From a virus, in the IMG/VR virus record IMGVR_UViG_3300028392_000034, positions 1 through 64,000 of that record: a DNA stretch of 64,000 nt, one strand, 5' to 3'. Positions within the stretch are counted from its first letter, which is position 1; each line of letters starts with the position of its first letter. The notes under the pieces were generated by a model. That model made no database searches. It worked only from the letters and a program-made list of their open reading frames with translations, and was not told the DNA's origin. The translations under genes and the position numbers were made by a program. Shown here one piece after another: positions 16,813 through 24,167 of the stretch.

Positions 16813-17574
16813 ATGAAAAAAATAGTAATAGTAAGCGGCGGATTTGATCCGGTACATTCGGGACACATTAAACTGATAAAGGAAGCCCGTTTATTGGGTG
16901 ATATGTTGATCGTAGGAATCAACAGTGACGAGTGGCTGACTCGCAAAAAAGGTCGCGCCTTTATGCCGTGGAACGAAAGACTGTGCGTATTAAACAACTT
17001 ATCTTCAGTAGATGAAGTATATACTTTTGACGACGAAGACGGAACTGCTTGTCATTTGCTACGTCAAGTTCGAGCACATTATCCTGATGATAAAATTATT
17101 TTTGCAAACGGTGGTGATCGCACACACTCAAATATTCCAGAAATGGACGCCGATGATGATAATTTAGCATTTGCATTTGGTGTTGGCGGAGTTGACAAAG
17201 CAAATAGTAGTAGTTGGATTTTGGAAGAATGGAAAGCACCTAAGGCACTACGCCCATGGGGCTATTACCGGGTATTACATGATGTACCTGGTACCAAAGT
17301 CAAAGAACTTACTGTTATGCCTGGCCAGCGTCTTAGTATGCAACGCCACCAAGATCGAGCCGAACATTGGCATGTTTCTGAAGGTACAGCCACAGTTTAC
17401 AGCATAAATAGAAAAAGCGATCCAGAGTTGGTGGGTATCTTTGAAATACACAAACATATACATATCAATTGTAACGAATGGCATCAGTTGTGCAATGAAA
17501 CTGACGCTCCGTTAAAAATTGTAGAAATACAATACGGTGACAATTGCGTTGAAGAAGATATCGAACGCCGATAA
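16813..17574 (+). CDS. Cytidylyltransferase-like domain fused to mannose-6-phosphate isomerase type II cupin
   Basis: A 253-residue two-domain protein. Residues 1-130 form an RfaE2/TagD-type nucleotidyltransferase: GGFDPVHSGH carries the HxGH-type site. Residues 145-253 are a PMI type II cupin: PWGYYRVL, VKELTVMPGQRLSMQRHQDRAEHW with metal-binding His residues, and a C-terminal QYG-x-EEDIERR signature. The N-domain would activate a phosphorylated sugar or alcohol with CTP, and the cupin would isomerise a sugar. Both point to glycan or nucleotide-sugar metabolism. Transcribed from an exact late promoter, probably leaderless. Confidence 0.88.
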   Translation: MKKIVIVSGGFDPVHSGHIKLIKEARLLGDMLIVGINSDEWLTRKKGRAFMPWNERLCVLNNLSSVDEVYTFDDEDGTACHLLRQVRAHYPDDKIIFANGGDRTHSNIPEMDADDDNLAFAFGVGGVDKANSSSWILEEWKAPKALRPWGYYRVLHDVPGTKVKELTVMPGQRLSMQRHQDRAEHWHVSEGTATVYSINRKSDPELVGIFEIHKHIHINCNEWHQLCNETDAPLKIVEIQYGDNCVEEDIERR

Positions 17575-17582
17575 CAGCTCGA

Positions 17583-17588
17583 TAAATA
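17583..17588 (+). promoter_or_regulatory. Late promoter core (TAAATA)
   Basis: TAAATA 23 bases before the ATG at 17612, with an AGGAG Shine-Dalgarno between them, so this late mRNA has a conventional short leader. Confidence 0.6.
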
Positions 17589-17611
17589 ATCGTAATTAGG
17601 AGAAGGATAAA

Positions 17612-18094
17612 ATGGTAAACAGAACTGTAAAAGCATTAGGATGGGGCTCGGGCACAGCTGAAATAACTGCGATCCTAGATGGATTAACTGTATTCTCTGG
17701 TCCAGTTGAGTTGGTAGAAAAGACCAACGATAATGAAAGTGAGCAAACATCACCTGTATTATTTTCTTTTGAAATTCCATTGGATTTTACCGGAACTAAA
17801 CATATGACGATTTCTGTAAAAGGAAACACAGTGGAATTTGGCCAAATTGTAGCAAATTACACCGAGCTACATATGGACACAGTAACATTCAGTACCGGTC
17901 CAGATGACTATGTGGACATTGCCGAAGACGACGACAATGGTGTTAAAGATCCTCGCACCAATGTAACCATTGACGGTGTCAAGCAAACAGCTGACAGATT
18001 GTTAGGAAAAGGAACATGGCACTGGACAGTAGATCCTGGGTCAATACTGGAACACGATCTCACTGTATCTACTACTGGATTCAATGACGAATAA
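17612..18094 (+). CDS. Unknown late protein, beta-rich
   Basis: A 160-residue, mostly beta-strand and acidic protein (KALGWGSGTAEITAILDGLTV near the start; TVFSGPVEL; DYVDIAEDDDNGVKD). The pattern is suggestive of a carbohydrate-binding or virion surface module, but no signature was recognised. A late promoter and Shine-Dalgarno precede it and a strong terminator follows, so it is the last gene of its transcript. Confidence 0.75.
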   Translation: MVNRTVKALGWGSGTAEITAILDGLTVFSGPVELVEKTNDNESEQTSPVLFSFEIPLDFTGTKHMTISVKGNTVEFGQIVANYTELHMDTVTFSTGPDDYVDIAEDDDNGVKDPRTNVTIDGVKQTADRLLGKGTWHWTVDPGSILEHDLTVSTTGFNDE

Positions 18095-18118
18095 AGTTAG
18101 TCTGCACTAACCTACTAG

Positions 18119-18146
18119 AAACCCTTCATTTTGGAGGGTTTTTTTA
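18119..18146 (+). terminator. Rho-independent terminator
   Basis: AAACCCT (18119-18125) pairs with AGGGTTT (18135-18141), followed by a T run. It separates late gene 17612-18094 from the early promoters downstream. Confidence 0.85.
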
Positions 18147-18149
18147 TGG

Positions 18150-18178
18150 TTGACCCGAAATGACCCATTTGCTACAAT
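18150..18178 (+). promoter_or_regulatory. Sigma70-type early promoter
   Basis: TTGACC (18150-18155), a 17-base spacer, then TACAAT (18173-18178). The spacer is nearly the same as in the two promoters that follow. The ATG of the next small gene is 9 bases past the -10. Confidence 0.75.
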
Positions 18179-18187
18179 TATACTATT

Positions 18188-18331
18188 ATGAAAGTCAAGC
18201 AAAATACCCGCAAAACTCGCGCTCATTGGGTGTTGTTTTCCTGCAACACCCCTTTTAAGCCCAAACAAGTTGAGCTTAAAACCCGTTATCAGCGCCAGCC
18301 CAAGCATAAAAAGAGTGCAGATTTTGGTTGA
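18188..18331 (+). CDS. Very small basic protein (47 residues)
   Basis: A 47-residue protein rich in Lys, Arg, Gln and His (about 14 basic residues), with only one Cys (residue 19). No Shine-Dalgarno is visible and the start is about two bases past the expected transcription start, so it would be leaderless. Its stop TGA lies inside the TTGACC -35 box of the next promoter. Small basic early phage proteins often bind nucleic acid or host polymerase; this is only a class resemblance. Confidence 0.6.
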   Translation: MKVKQNTRKTRAHWVLFSCNTPFKPKQVELKTRYQRQPKHKKSADFG

Positions 18332-18356
18332 CCTAAAATGGTCCATTTGCTATAAT
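18328..18356 (+). promoter_or_regulatory. Sigma70-type early promoter, repeated module copy A
   Basis: TTGACC (18328-18333), 17-base spacer, TATAAT (18351-18356), then the leader with an AAAAAGGAG Shine-Dalgarno shared with copies at 18630, 50100 and 50582. The -35 contains the stop codon of the previous gene. Confidence 0.85.
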
Positions 18357-18387
18357 ACTTGTATAGAAACTAAAAAGGAGCCCAGAA

Positions 18388-18633
18388 ATGAGTAAGATTG
18401 CAGTTACAGTAGAGTTTTCAGAAAAAGAGTTTAAAAGCATTATTGAAGCGACTGGACTTGACATTACAAACGATGCCAAGTTTAAAAAGATCTTTAACAG
18501 CAAGGCATTTGCTAAAATGCTGGCTGCAGACTTGAAGCAAGTGTGGGAAGAAAACAACAGTGGCGAAGGCGACCTAGACTGCCTGTTAGAAAGTATTTTT
18601 GAAGATTGTGTTGGATTTGGCGAAAATGCTTGA
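18388..18633 (+). CDS. Small acidic early protein
   Basis: An 81-residue protein with N-terminal VTVEFSEKEFKSIIEATGLD and an acidic C-terminal part (EENNSGEGDLDCLLESIFEDCVGFG). It follows a strong early promoter and an AAAAAGGAG site. Its TGA stop is part of the next promoter's -35 box. No family recognised; early expression suggests a role in host takeover. Confidence 0.8.
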   Translation: MSKIAVTVEFSEKEFKSIIEATGLDITNDAKFKKIFNSKAFAKMLAADLKQVWEENNSGEGDLDCLLESIFEDCVGFGENA

Positions 18634-18658
18634 CCAGAAATGGTCCATTTGCTATAAT
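18630..18658 (+). promoter_or_regulatory. Sigma70-type early promoter, repeated module copy B
   Basis: TTGACC (18630-18635), 17-base spacer, TATAAT (18653-18658). Nearly identical to copy A across the spacer, leader and Shine-Dalgarno. Confidence 0.85.
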
Positions 18659-18688
18659 ACTTGTATAGAAACTAAAAAGGAGCCCAAA

Positions 18689-18940
18689 ATGCGCCACGTA
18701 GCAGGATTTAGTAACAGCACACGAATTCGTTTCGTCATTGACGGGTTTGGCATGTATGGTACAGTAAACGATATCTTTACAAAAACAGCCACAGTCACAC
18801 ATGGTGCCGCCCTGCGCCTTGCAATCCAAAAACTGGCTTACGATCGCCGTCACAGTAGTTTTACTGGTGAAGCCCGCCCAGTGGGGGTTGGTATCACCCA
18901 CGAGGGCATTGACGTTCAAATCACTTTAATGGCCAACTAA
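18689..18940 (+). CDS. Small early protein
   Basis: An 83-residue protein. The start at 18689 follows the conserved leader's AAGGAG; longer in-frame starts would lie inside the promoter. It has mixed beta/alpha character (RIRFVIDGFGMYGTVNDIF; ALRLAIQKLAYDRRH). Function unknown. Confidence 0.8.
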   Translation: MRHVAGFSNSTRIRFVIDGFGMYGTVNDIFTKTATVTHGAALRLAIQKLAYDRRHSSFTGEARPVGVGITHEGIDVQITLMAN

Positions 18941-18942
18941 GG

Positions 18943-18971
18943 TTGACCATTAAATCCATTTAGTTTATAAT
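18943..18971 (+). promoter_or_regulatory. Sigma70-type early promoter
   Basis: TTGACC (18943-18948), 17-base spacer, TATAAT (18966-18971). The spacer and leader differ from the repeated module. An AAGGAG site lies before the ATG at 19007. Confidence 0.8.
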
Positions 18972-19006
18972 ATACACATATTAACAACATAGTTAAGGAG
19001 CTAAAA

Positions 19007-20032
19007 ATGTCTACAATTCTTGTAAAACATGGTAGTTATCGCAATCAACCCGTAAACAATGTAACCTTTGCTCTTGTTAAAGGTTACCAAACAGGAGCCA
19101 AAGGAGGCTATGTGACAGTAAACGCTGAAGGTTACTTTGGTGAAGACACTCCGGACGTAGTTCGTATCCGTGTCAATTCAATTGAAGATATAGAGTTTAC
19201 CACAGGTGACTCTGTTGCGGCACCTGTTGCCCAGGCTCCAGCCAAGGCGCCAGTGGAAACTGACGAGGAAGTTATGACTCGTATTGGCGAGCGTTTTGAT
19301 ATCCTGGACCAAATGACCAAGGCCACCATTGCCGGTGACGTCCGTGCTATGATTGTGGTTGGCCCTCCGGGTGTGGGCAAGAGCTACGGTGTAGAAAAAC
19401 AGTTGGAGCACTCGGGCTTGTTTGACCAGTTGAGTGGTCGCAAGATCAAATACGAAGTTATCAAAGGTGCAATGACTCCGATTGGTTTGTATTGCACTTT
19501 GTATAAACATTCAGACCGGAACAATGTGTTGGTGTTCGACGACTGTGACTCAGTATTCCAAGATGACTTATCGTTAAACATTTTAAAAGCGGCACTGGAC
19601 TCTGGCAAGAAACGTCGTATCTACTGGAACAGTGACAGTGCCATGTTGCGTCGTGAAGGAGTGCCAGACATGTTTGACTTCAAAGGTGCTTGTATCTTCA
19701 TCACCAATTTGCAGTTCAGTAATCTCAAGAGCAAGAAGTTGCAAGACCATTTAGAGGCATTGCAGAGTCGTTGTCACTTTTTGGACCTCACACTCAACAC
19801 CATGCGTGATCGCTTTTTGCGTATCAAGCAAATTTACCTCAAAGGTGAACTGTTCGCAGACTACGATTTTAGCTCGGAACAAGGCGATGAAATCATTGGA
19901 TTCATGGAAGCAAATCAAACTCGTCTACGTGAAATGAGCCTGCGTATGGCGCTCAAGATTGCTGACTTGACCAAAGTGTCCGAGACAAATTGGAGGGCCC
20001 TGGCCGCCAGCACCTGTATGAAGAACAGTTAA
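19007..20032 (+). CDS. AAA+ ATPase
   Basis: A 341-residue protein. Residues 1-75 form a beta-rich domain, followed by an Ala/Pro linker (VAAPVAQAPAKAPVET). The ATPase core has Walker A VVGPPGVGKS near residue 122, Walker B VLVFDDCDS near 170, and a sensor-1-like Asn in FITNLQF. The C-terminal helices would be the lid. No helicase or protease signature was seen. Early promoter; a large terminator follows. Confidence 0.85.
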   Translation: MSTILVKHGSYRNQPVNNVTFALVKGYQTGAKGGYVTVNAEGYFGEDTPDVVRIRVNSIEDIEFTTGDSVAAPVAQAPAKAPVETDEEVMTRIGERFDILDQMTKATIAGDVRAMIVVGPPGVGKSYGVEKQLEHSGLFDQLSGRKIKYEVIKGAMTPIGLYCTLYKHSDRNNVLVFDDCDSVFQDDLSLNILKAALDSGKKRRIYWNSDSAMLRREGVPDMFDFKGACIFITNLQFSNLKSKKLQDHLEALQSRCHFLDLTLNTMRDRFLRIKQIYLKGELFADYDFSSEQGDEIIGFMEANQTRLREMSLRMALKIADLTKVSETNWRALAASTCMKNS

Positions 20033-20045
20033 TCAATTAGCTCCT

Positions 20046-20102
20046 GGGCAGTGCAAACTGCCCATTTACAACAGGTATCTGTAAAAAGATACCTGTTTTT
20101 TT
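20046..20102 (+). terminator. Tandem hairpins ending in a Rho-independent terminator
   Basis: A first hairpin, GGGCAGT/ACTGCCC with a GCAA tetraloop (20046-20063), is followed by ACAGGTATC (20071-20079) pairing with GATACCTGT (20088-20096) and about eight T residues. The T run touches the next promoter's -35. Confidence 0.88.
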
Positions 20103-20130
20103 GACTTTACTAGACTAAGTATGTTATACT
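20101..20130 (+). promoter_or_regulatory. Sigma70-type promoter for uvsW
   Basis: TTGACT (20101-20106), 18-base spacer, TATACT (20125-20130). The ATG at 20137 sits six bases past the -10, at the expected +1, so uvsW mRNA is probably leaderless. Confidence 0.75.
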
Positions 20131-20136
20131 AGCACA

Positions 20137-21597
20137 ATGCGAACAGCTAAAATTATAATCCGTGACGAAGTTAATATCAAAATAGAAGGACTTGAGCTTG
20201 ATGCTCGTCGTGCATTGGTTACGGCTTTCAAGTATGATGTTCCGGGCGCTCGTTACTTGCCAGCAGTTAGATTAGGACGATGGGACGGCAAGGTCAGTTA
20301 TTTTCAACTGGGTGGCAGCACTTATGTGAACCTGTTGCCAGAGATCATTCCCATCTTGGAAAAGTTCAACTATGATATTGAACTAGATGACCAGCGCGAC
20401 TACTTGACTACATTCAAGTTTGAGAGTGTGACTGAACAATCATTTAGTCACATTGCTTGGAGTAAAGGTCATCCGCTAGAAGGCGAACCAATGGTGTTGC
20501 GTGATTATCAAGTTGAGATTATCAATAACTTTTTGGCTGATCCACAATGTATACAAGAGATTGCCACCGGCGCAGGTAAAACTGTTATTACGGCTGCACT
20601 ATCGAATGCAGTGGCGCCATATGGTCGTACAGTTGTAATTGTGCCCAACAAGAATCTAGTGACACAAACAGAAAAAGACTACATCAACATGCAACAGGAT
20701 GTGGGTGTTTACTTTGGTGATCGCAAGGAATGGGGACGACAGCACACCATCTGCACTTGGCAAAGTTTAAATGTCTTGCTTAAAAACACAAAGAACTCGG
20801 TAGGTGATGTAACCATACAAGAGTTCTTGGAAGATGTAGTGTGTGTTATTGTTGACGAAGTTCACATGGCCAAAGCCGACGCATTAAAGAGTTTGCTGAC
20901 TGGTGTAATGAGTCGTGTACCTATACGTTGGGGACTCACAGGAACCATACCCAAAGAACCATTTGAATTCCAAGCACTCAAGTGTAGCCTTGGTCCAGTA
21001 ATTGGTCGACTCACTGCTAGTGAACTACAAAGCCAAGGTGTGTTGGCACAATGCCACGTGAACATTGTTCAGTTGGTTGACCACGCTGAGTTCACCAACT
21101 ACCAAAGTGAATTGAAGTTTCTATTGGAAGAACCTGATAGACTTAAAACAATAGCCCAATTGATCGCACAAGTCAACGCCACAGGCAATACATTGGTGCT
21201 GGTAGATCGAGTAGCCGGGGGCCATGCCCTGGTAGAGTTACTAGGTGACTTGGCTGTTTTTGTCAGTGGCGCAACCAAAGCAAAGGATAGACAAGATGAG
21301 TATGATGAAGTTGCCACCAGCACTGGCAAGATTATTGTGGCAACTTACGGTGTGGCCGCTGTGGGTATTAATTTGCCTAGGATTTTTAATCTGGTTCTTG
21401 TGGAGCCCGGAAAGAGCTTTGTCCGCGTTATACAATCAATTGGGCGCGGCATTAGAAAAGCGGAAGACAAAGACCATGTCCAGATCTGGGACGTAACCAG
21501 CACTTGTAAATTTGCCAAGCGTCACTTGACCAAACGTAAAACTTTTTATAAAGAGGCCAACTACCCATTTACACAAGAGAAGTTGGAATGGAAATAA
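20137..21597 (+). CDS. uvsW: UvsW, superfamily 2 DNA/RNA helicase
   Basis: A 486-residue helicase (T4 UvsW has 587 including its UvsW.1 part). It has an N-terminal DNA-binding domain of about 115 residues, motif I EIATGAGKT near 146-154, motif II VDEVHMAK near 247-254, motif III LTGTIPKE, and motif VI QSIGRGIRK near 450. It unwinds branched DNA and R-loops and drives the switch from origin-dependent to recombination-dependent replication. There is no Shine-Dalgarno and the promoter lies directly before the ATG. Confidence 0.95.
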   Translation: MRTAKIIIRDEVNIKIEGLELDARRALVTAFKYDVPGARYLPAVRLGRWDGKVSYFQLGGSTYVNLLPEIIPILEKFNYDIELDDQRDYLTTFKFESVTEQSFSHIAWSKGHPLEGEPMVLRDYQVEIINNFLADPQCIQEIATGAGKTVITAALSNAVAPYGRTVVIVPNKNLVTQTEKDYINMQQDVGVYFGDRKEWGRQHTICTWQSLNVLLKNTKNSVGDVTIQEFLEDVVCVIVDEVHMAKADALKSLLTGVMSRVPIRWGLTGTIPKEPFEFQALKCSLGPVIGRLTASELQSQGVLAQCHVNIVQLVDHAEFTNYQSELKFLLEEPDRLKTIAQLIAQVNATGNTLVLVDRVAGGHALVELLGDLAVFVSGATKAKDRQDEYDEVATSTGKIIVATYGVAAVGINLPRIFNLVLVEPGKSFVRVIQSIGRGIRKAEDKDHVQIWDVTSTCKFAKRHLTKRKTFYKEANYPFTQEKLEWK

Positions 21598-21600
21598 AGG

Positions 21601-21628
21601 TTGCACTTGTGACAAAATATGTTATAAT
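21601..21628 (+). promoter_or_regulatory. Sigma70-type promoter
   Basis: TTGCAC (21601-21606), 16-base spacer, TATAAT (21623-21628). The next ATG (21635) is six bases downstream, so the transcript would be leaderless. Confidence 0.7.
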
Positions 21629-21634
21629 ACACTT

Positions 21635-22135
21635 ATGAGAATACTAACACTTGACAATGAACCATTTGATCTAGATCACCTTCCGGAAGAAGTAGATGAC
21701 ATGCGTTTTGCTATTTTTGACAATAGCGATCCCAAGGATCCAGACTATCACTATATTCCGCTAATCTTCTTAGAAAGTTTTACAGCGCCAGCTTTGGTGT
21801 TACGAATAGGTTCGCACAGAATTCGCATGCCAGTTGATTGGCAGATCCTAATAGGAGAACCCGACATTGGTGATTTAGAAGTGTTACCTCTTACCAGTAT
21901 AAACGATCGTGGGTTTAAGGCATTTCAATTTAATCCACTCAGCAGTTTTAGACCCAGCTTTCCAGACATTGAAATCATTGACATCTATCAAGAAGTGTCC
22001 TGGTATGCTCCTAAACTAAAGAATGGTCAGATGTTGTGTGTGCCAATCAGCGAAGGAGATGAACCCGAGTGTGTGTATTTTGTCAAAGACATCAGTCGTA
22101 ACTGTGAAGTGGTAAACTATAACTTGGCGTGGTAA
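21635..22135 (+). CDS. Unknown protein downstream of uvsW
   Basis: A 166-residue acidic protein. Segments such as FAIFDNSDPKDPDYHYIPLIFLESF and MPVDWQILIGEPD suggest a mixed alpha/beta fold. The form looks familiar from uncharacterised marine T4-like phage proteins, but no function can be assigned. It has its own promoter, no Shine-Dalgarno, and a stop overlapping the next start (TAATG). Confidence 0.8.
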   Translation: MRILTLDNEPFDLDHLPEEVDDMRFAIFDNSDPKDPDYHYIPLIFLESFTAPALVLRIGSHRIRMPVDWQILIGEPDIGDLEVLPLTSINDRGFKAFQFNPLSSFRPSFPDIEIIDIYQEVSWYAPKLKNGQMLCVPISEGDEPECVYFVKDISRNCEVVNYNLAW

Positions 22136-22581
22136 TGGATAAGCTCAGTATCAATAACGAAATGGCTGTGTTTGATCGCAAGGATCGAGAGTTTTACAAT
22201 AACCTAACACCAGAAGAACGTAAAAAGTTCAGTAACTTCTTGATGATTCGATATGGGTCAAGTGTGCAAGGCAGTCGAGATCTGCAAGAGTTTTACTTGA
22301 TATCCACAAACGAAAGACTTAACAAACAGTTTTTTAATATCAACCGGCATCCAAAACTACAATGGCTATGTGCTACAACTGTGAGTCCGGGGTTAGGCAC
22401 ACAGCGTCATCAGTGGATTGCTCCTAAGAAAAAGGAACCTGGCGCTGGTAGTATTCGTAAACAATTAGCAGAACTATATCCACATCTCAAAGACGATGAA
22501 CTAGAACTAATGGCACAAATCAATACCAAAAAAGACATTGATGAATATTTAAAAGCCTCAGGGCAAGACGCAAAGAAATGA
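22135..22581 (+). CDS. Unknown replication-region protein, possibly clamp-loader small subunit-like
   Basis: A 148-residue protein from ATG 22135; a GTG at 22129 is an alternative. It has FDRKDREFYNNLTPEERKKF, then MIRYGSSVQGS, and PKLQWLCATTVSPGLGTQRHQW. This pattern of a DRKD helix, a Met-Arg segment and an LQW segment recalls, from memory, the short gp62-like clamp-loader subunits of cyanophages. That is a weak call. The C-terminus is Lys-rich. TAATG and ATGA overlaps join it to both neighbours. Confidence 0.75.
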   Translation: MDKLSINNEMAVFDRKDREFYNNLTPEERKKFSNFLMIRYGSSVQGSRDLQEFYLISTNERLNKQFFNINRHPKLQWLCATTVSPGLGTQRHQWIAPKKKEPGAGSIRKQLAELYPHLKDDELELMAQINTKKDIDEYLKASGQDAKK

Positions 22582-23252
22582 CCTATACCTGTCAGTATTG
22601 TCGGAAAGACTTTATGAAAGAGTCCAGTCTTGCGGTGCATTCATGTGAGCCGCGACGTCGACGCATAGAAAAAGACGAAGCAGGTGTGCGTCTTGGCTTT
22701 AACGCCTACTTGAAATTTTATGAACTGACACAGGGTAGTGCCAAGCTAAAAACCTACGATGACTTTTGTGAAAGTGCCTACTATCGTGCGTTTGTAAAGT
22801 TTGGTCGCTATTGTGTAGATATCCGTGCTGTTAATCCTGCACGTTTTGTAGAATGGGTATTGAAACAAAACAAAAAGATTGACCATTGGTGCAAAGACAC
22901 AGTATACACAGAATACCTAACTGACTACTTGCGTGTGGAAAATATAAACGATGCTCTGGCTCGTGCTGTGGAGTTTGGTATTGATTGGTCAGAACAGTCG
23001 GGACACCCGGCAGAAGATTGCTTGCGTTATGGCAACACCAATGCAATGGTGTATGCAGTAACCGCAGGTCGCATAAGTCCTTGGATCATTTACAACAGTG
23101 AATCAGGACAAAAGTTCCTAGCCGAATTAGATGCCACACAAATAGCTATGGTGTGGCCTTACATTGACGCAGACTTTTGGATGAAAAAATTTAAAGACTA
23201 TCCAGCAGACCAAGAGTATGCCCGGGATATATTAGCAAAGGCAGGATGGTAG
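22578..23252 (+). CDS. Unknown protein with N-terminal C2H2 zinc finger
   Basis: A 224-residue protein. The N-terminus is a zinc-finger-like motif (CQYCRKDFMKESSLAVHSC; C-x2-C, then H-x-C). The remainder is helical, with many Tyr and Trp residues (AYLKFYELTQGSAKLKTYDDF; AMVWPYIDADFWMKKF). A DNA- or protein-binding role in the replication region is plausible but not shown. It overlaps the upstream gene by ATGA. Confidence 0.82.
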   Translation: MTYTCQYCRKDFMKESSLAVHSCEPRRRRIEKDEAGVRLGFNAYLKFYELTQGSAKLKTYDDFCESAYYRAFVKFGRYCVDIRAVNPARFVEWVLKQNKKIDHWCKDTVYTEYLTDYLRVENINDALARAVEFGIDWSEQSGHPAEDCLRYGNTNAMVYAVTAGRISPWIIYNSESGQKFLAELDATQIAMVWPYIDADFWMKKFKDYPADQEYARDILAKAGW

Positions 23253-23253
23253 C

Positions 23254-23610
23254 ATGATCAAAGCAATTCATACCAGTGGAAAGTATATACAAGTAATAGG
23301 CGGCAGTGCCAGCACCTATGTGAGTGCCCAAGCCGGGTCACAAGGAGTTGGTAACTTGCGTTTCAACACCAGTCAGCAACGATTAGAAGTGTATGATGGC
23401 ATGACTTGGTTGGAATTAAACACGCCACATGCCAGTGTAGGACTTAATGGGGCGGCTGAGGAAGCAATTGATTGGGTACAACGACAGATGGCAGAAGAAA
23501 AAAGACTTGAGGTATTGGCAAAAAAACATCCAGCGGTAGCAGATGCACTTAAAGCAGTTCAGCAAGCACAGGAACAAGTTAGAATCGTAGCCGCATTGGT
23601 GCAAGAATGA
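23254..23610 (+). CDS. Unknown protein with beta N-terminus and coiled-coil tail
   Basis: A 118-residue protein. Residues 1-55 are beta-rich, with GNLRFNTSQQRLEVYDGMTW, a repeat-like unit common in phage fibre proteins. Residues 65-118 form an Ala/Glu/Gln-rich helix likely to be a coiled coil. A small fibre, neck or chaperone component is possible. ATGA overlap with the DnaE-like gene. Confidence 0.75.
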   Translation: MIKAIHTSGKYIQVIGGSASTYVSAQAGSQGVGNLRFNTSQQRLEVYDGMTWLELNTPHASVGLNGAAEEAIDWVQRQMAEEKRLEVLAKKHPAVADALKAVQQAQEQVRIVAALVQE

Positions 23611-24167
23611 GCGCAGACATTGACATTGACTTAGCCGACAGGGATCAACTGTTAAAGTTGATTCGTGCTACTCCAGCACGTCAACTGCATCAAGGCCAGG
23701 TACGTCGACACAACAGTGGTGTATATGTTACAGATATTCCGTATGATCCAGTCAATACCTGTGCCGCTATAGATTACGAGGAGGCCGAGCAGTTGGGTTA
23801 TTTTAAAATTGATTTGTTAAACATGAGTGTGTATCAATTAATAACCGGTCCAGAACATTACCAAGCAATGTTAGCAAAAGAACCGCCTTGGTCTCGCTTA
23901 TGGACCGACGTAGAGTGGGCTCAGCAACTGGTTCACGTGGGCAACTATACAGATTTGTTACAAACAATGAGGCCAGATAGCATACCCAGGATGGCAGCAT
24001 TTATAAGTATTATTCGTCCGGGCAAAGCACATTTACAAACACGCCCGTGGGCTGAAGTTTTCGAGTCAGTGTGGGACGGTGATGCAAGTCGTGGATTTGT
24101 ATTCAAACACGCACATGCCATTGGATATGCTGCATTGGTGGCACTACATATGAACTTGCTGGTATGA
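23607..24167 (+). CDS. Miniature DnaE-like protein (DNA polymerase III alpha motifs)
   Basis: A 186-residue protein that collects, in order, motifs spread over about 500 residues of bacterial DnaE. DIDIDLADRDQLL (4-16) matches the PDFDVDF catalytic strand, HNSGVYV (35-41) the HAAGVVI-type segment, GYFKIDLLNMS (64-74) the KFDFLGL strand with the third catalytic Asp, LLQTMRPDSIPRMAAFISIIRPGK (split at 118-140) the RPD...LFRPG region, and FKHAHAIGYAAL the NKSHAAAYAL segment. The catalytic Asp residues (D4/D6/D8, D69) are present, but fingers, PHP, tau-binding and clamp domains are missing. Activity is doubtful; it may be a polymerase-derived regulator. Confidence 0.7.
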   Translation: MSADIDIDLADRDQLLKLIRATPARQLHQGQVRRHNSGVYVTDIPYDPVNTCAAIDYEEAEQLGYFKIDLLNMSVYQLITGPEHYQAMLAKEPPWSRLWTDVEWAQQLVHVGNYTDLLQTMRPDSIPRMAAFISIIRPGKAHLQTRPWAEVFESVWDGDASRGFVFKHAHAIGYAALVALHMNLLV

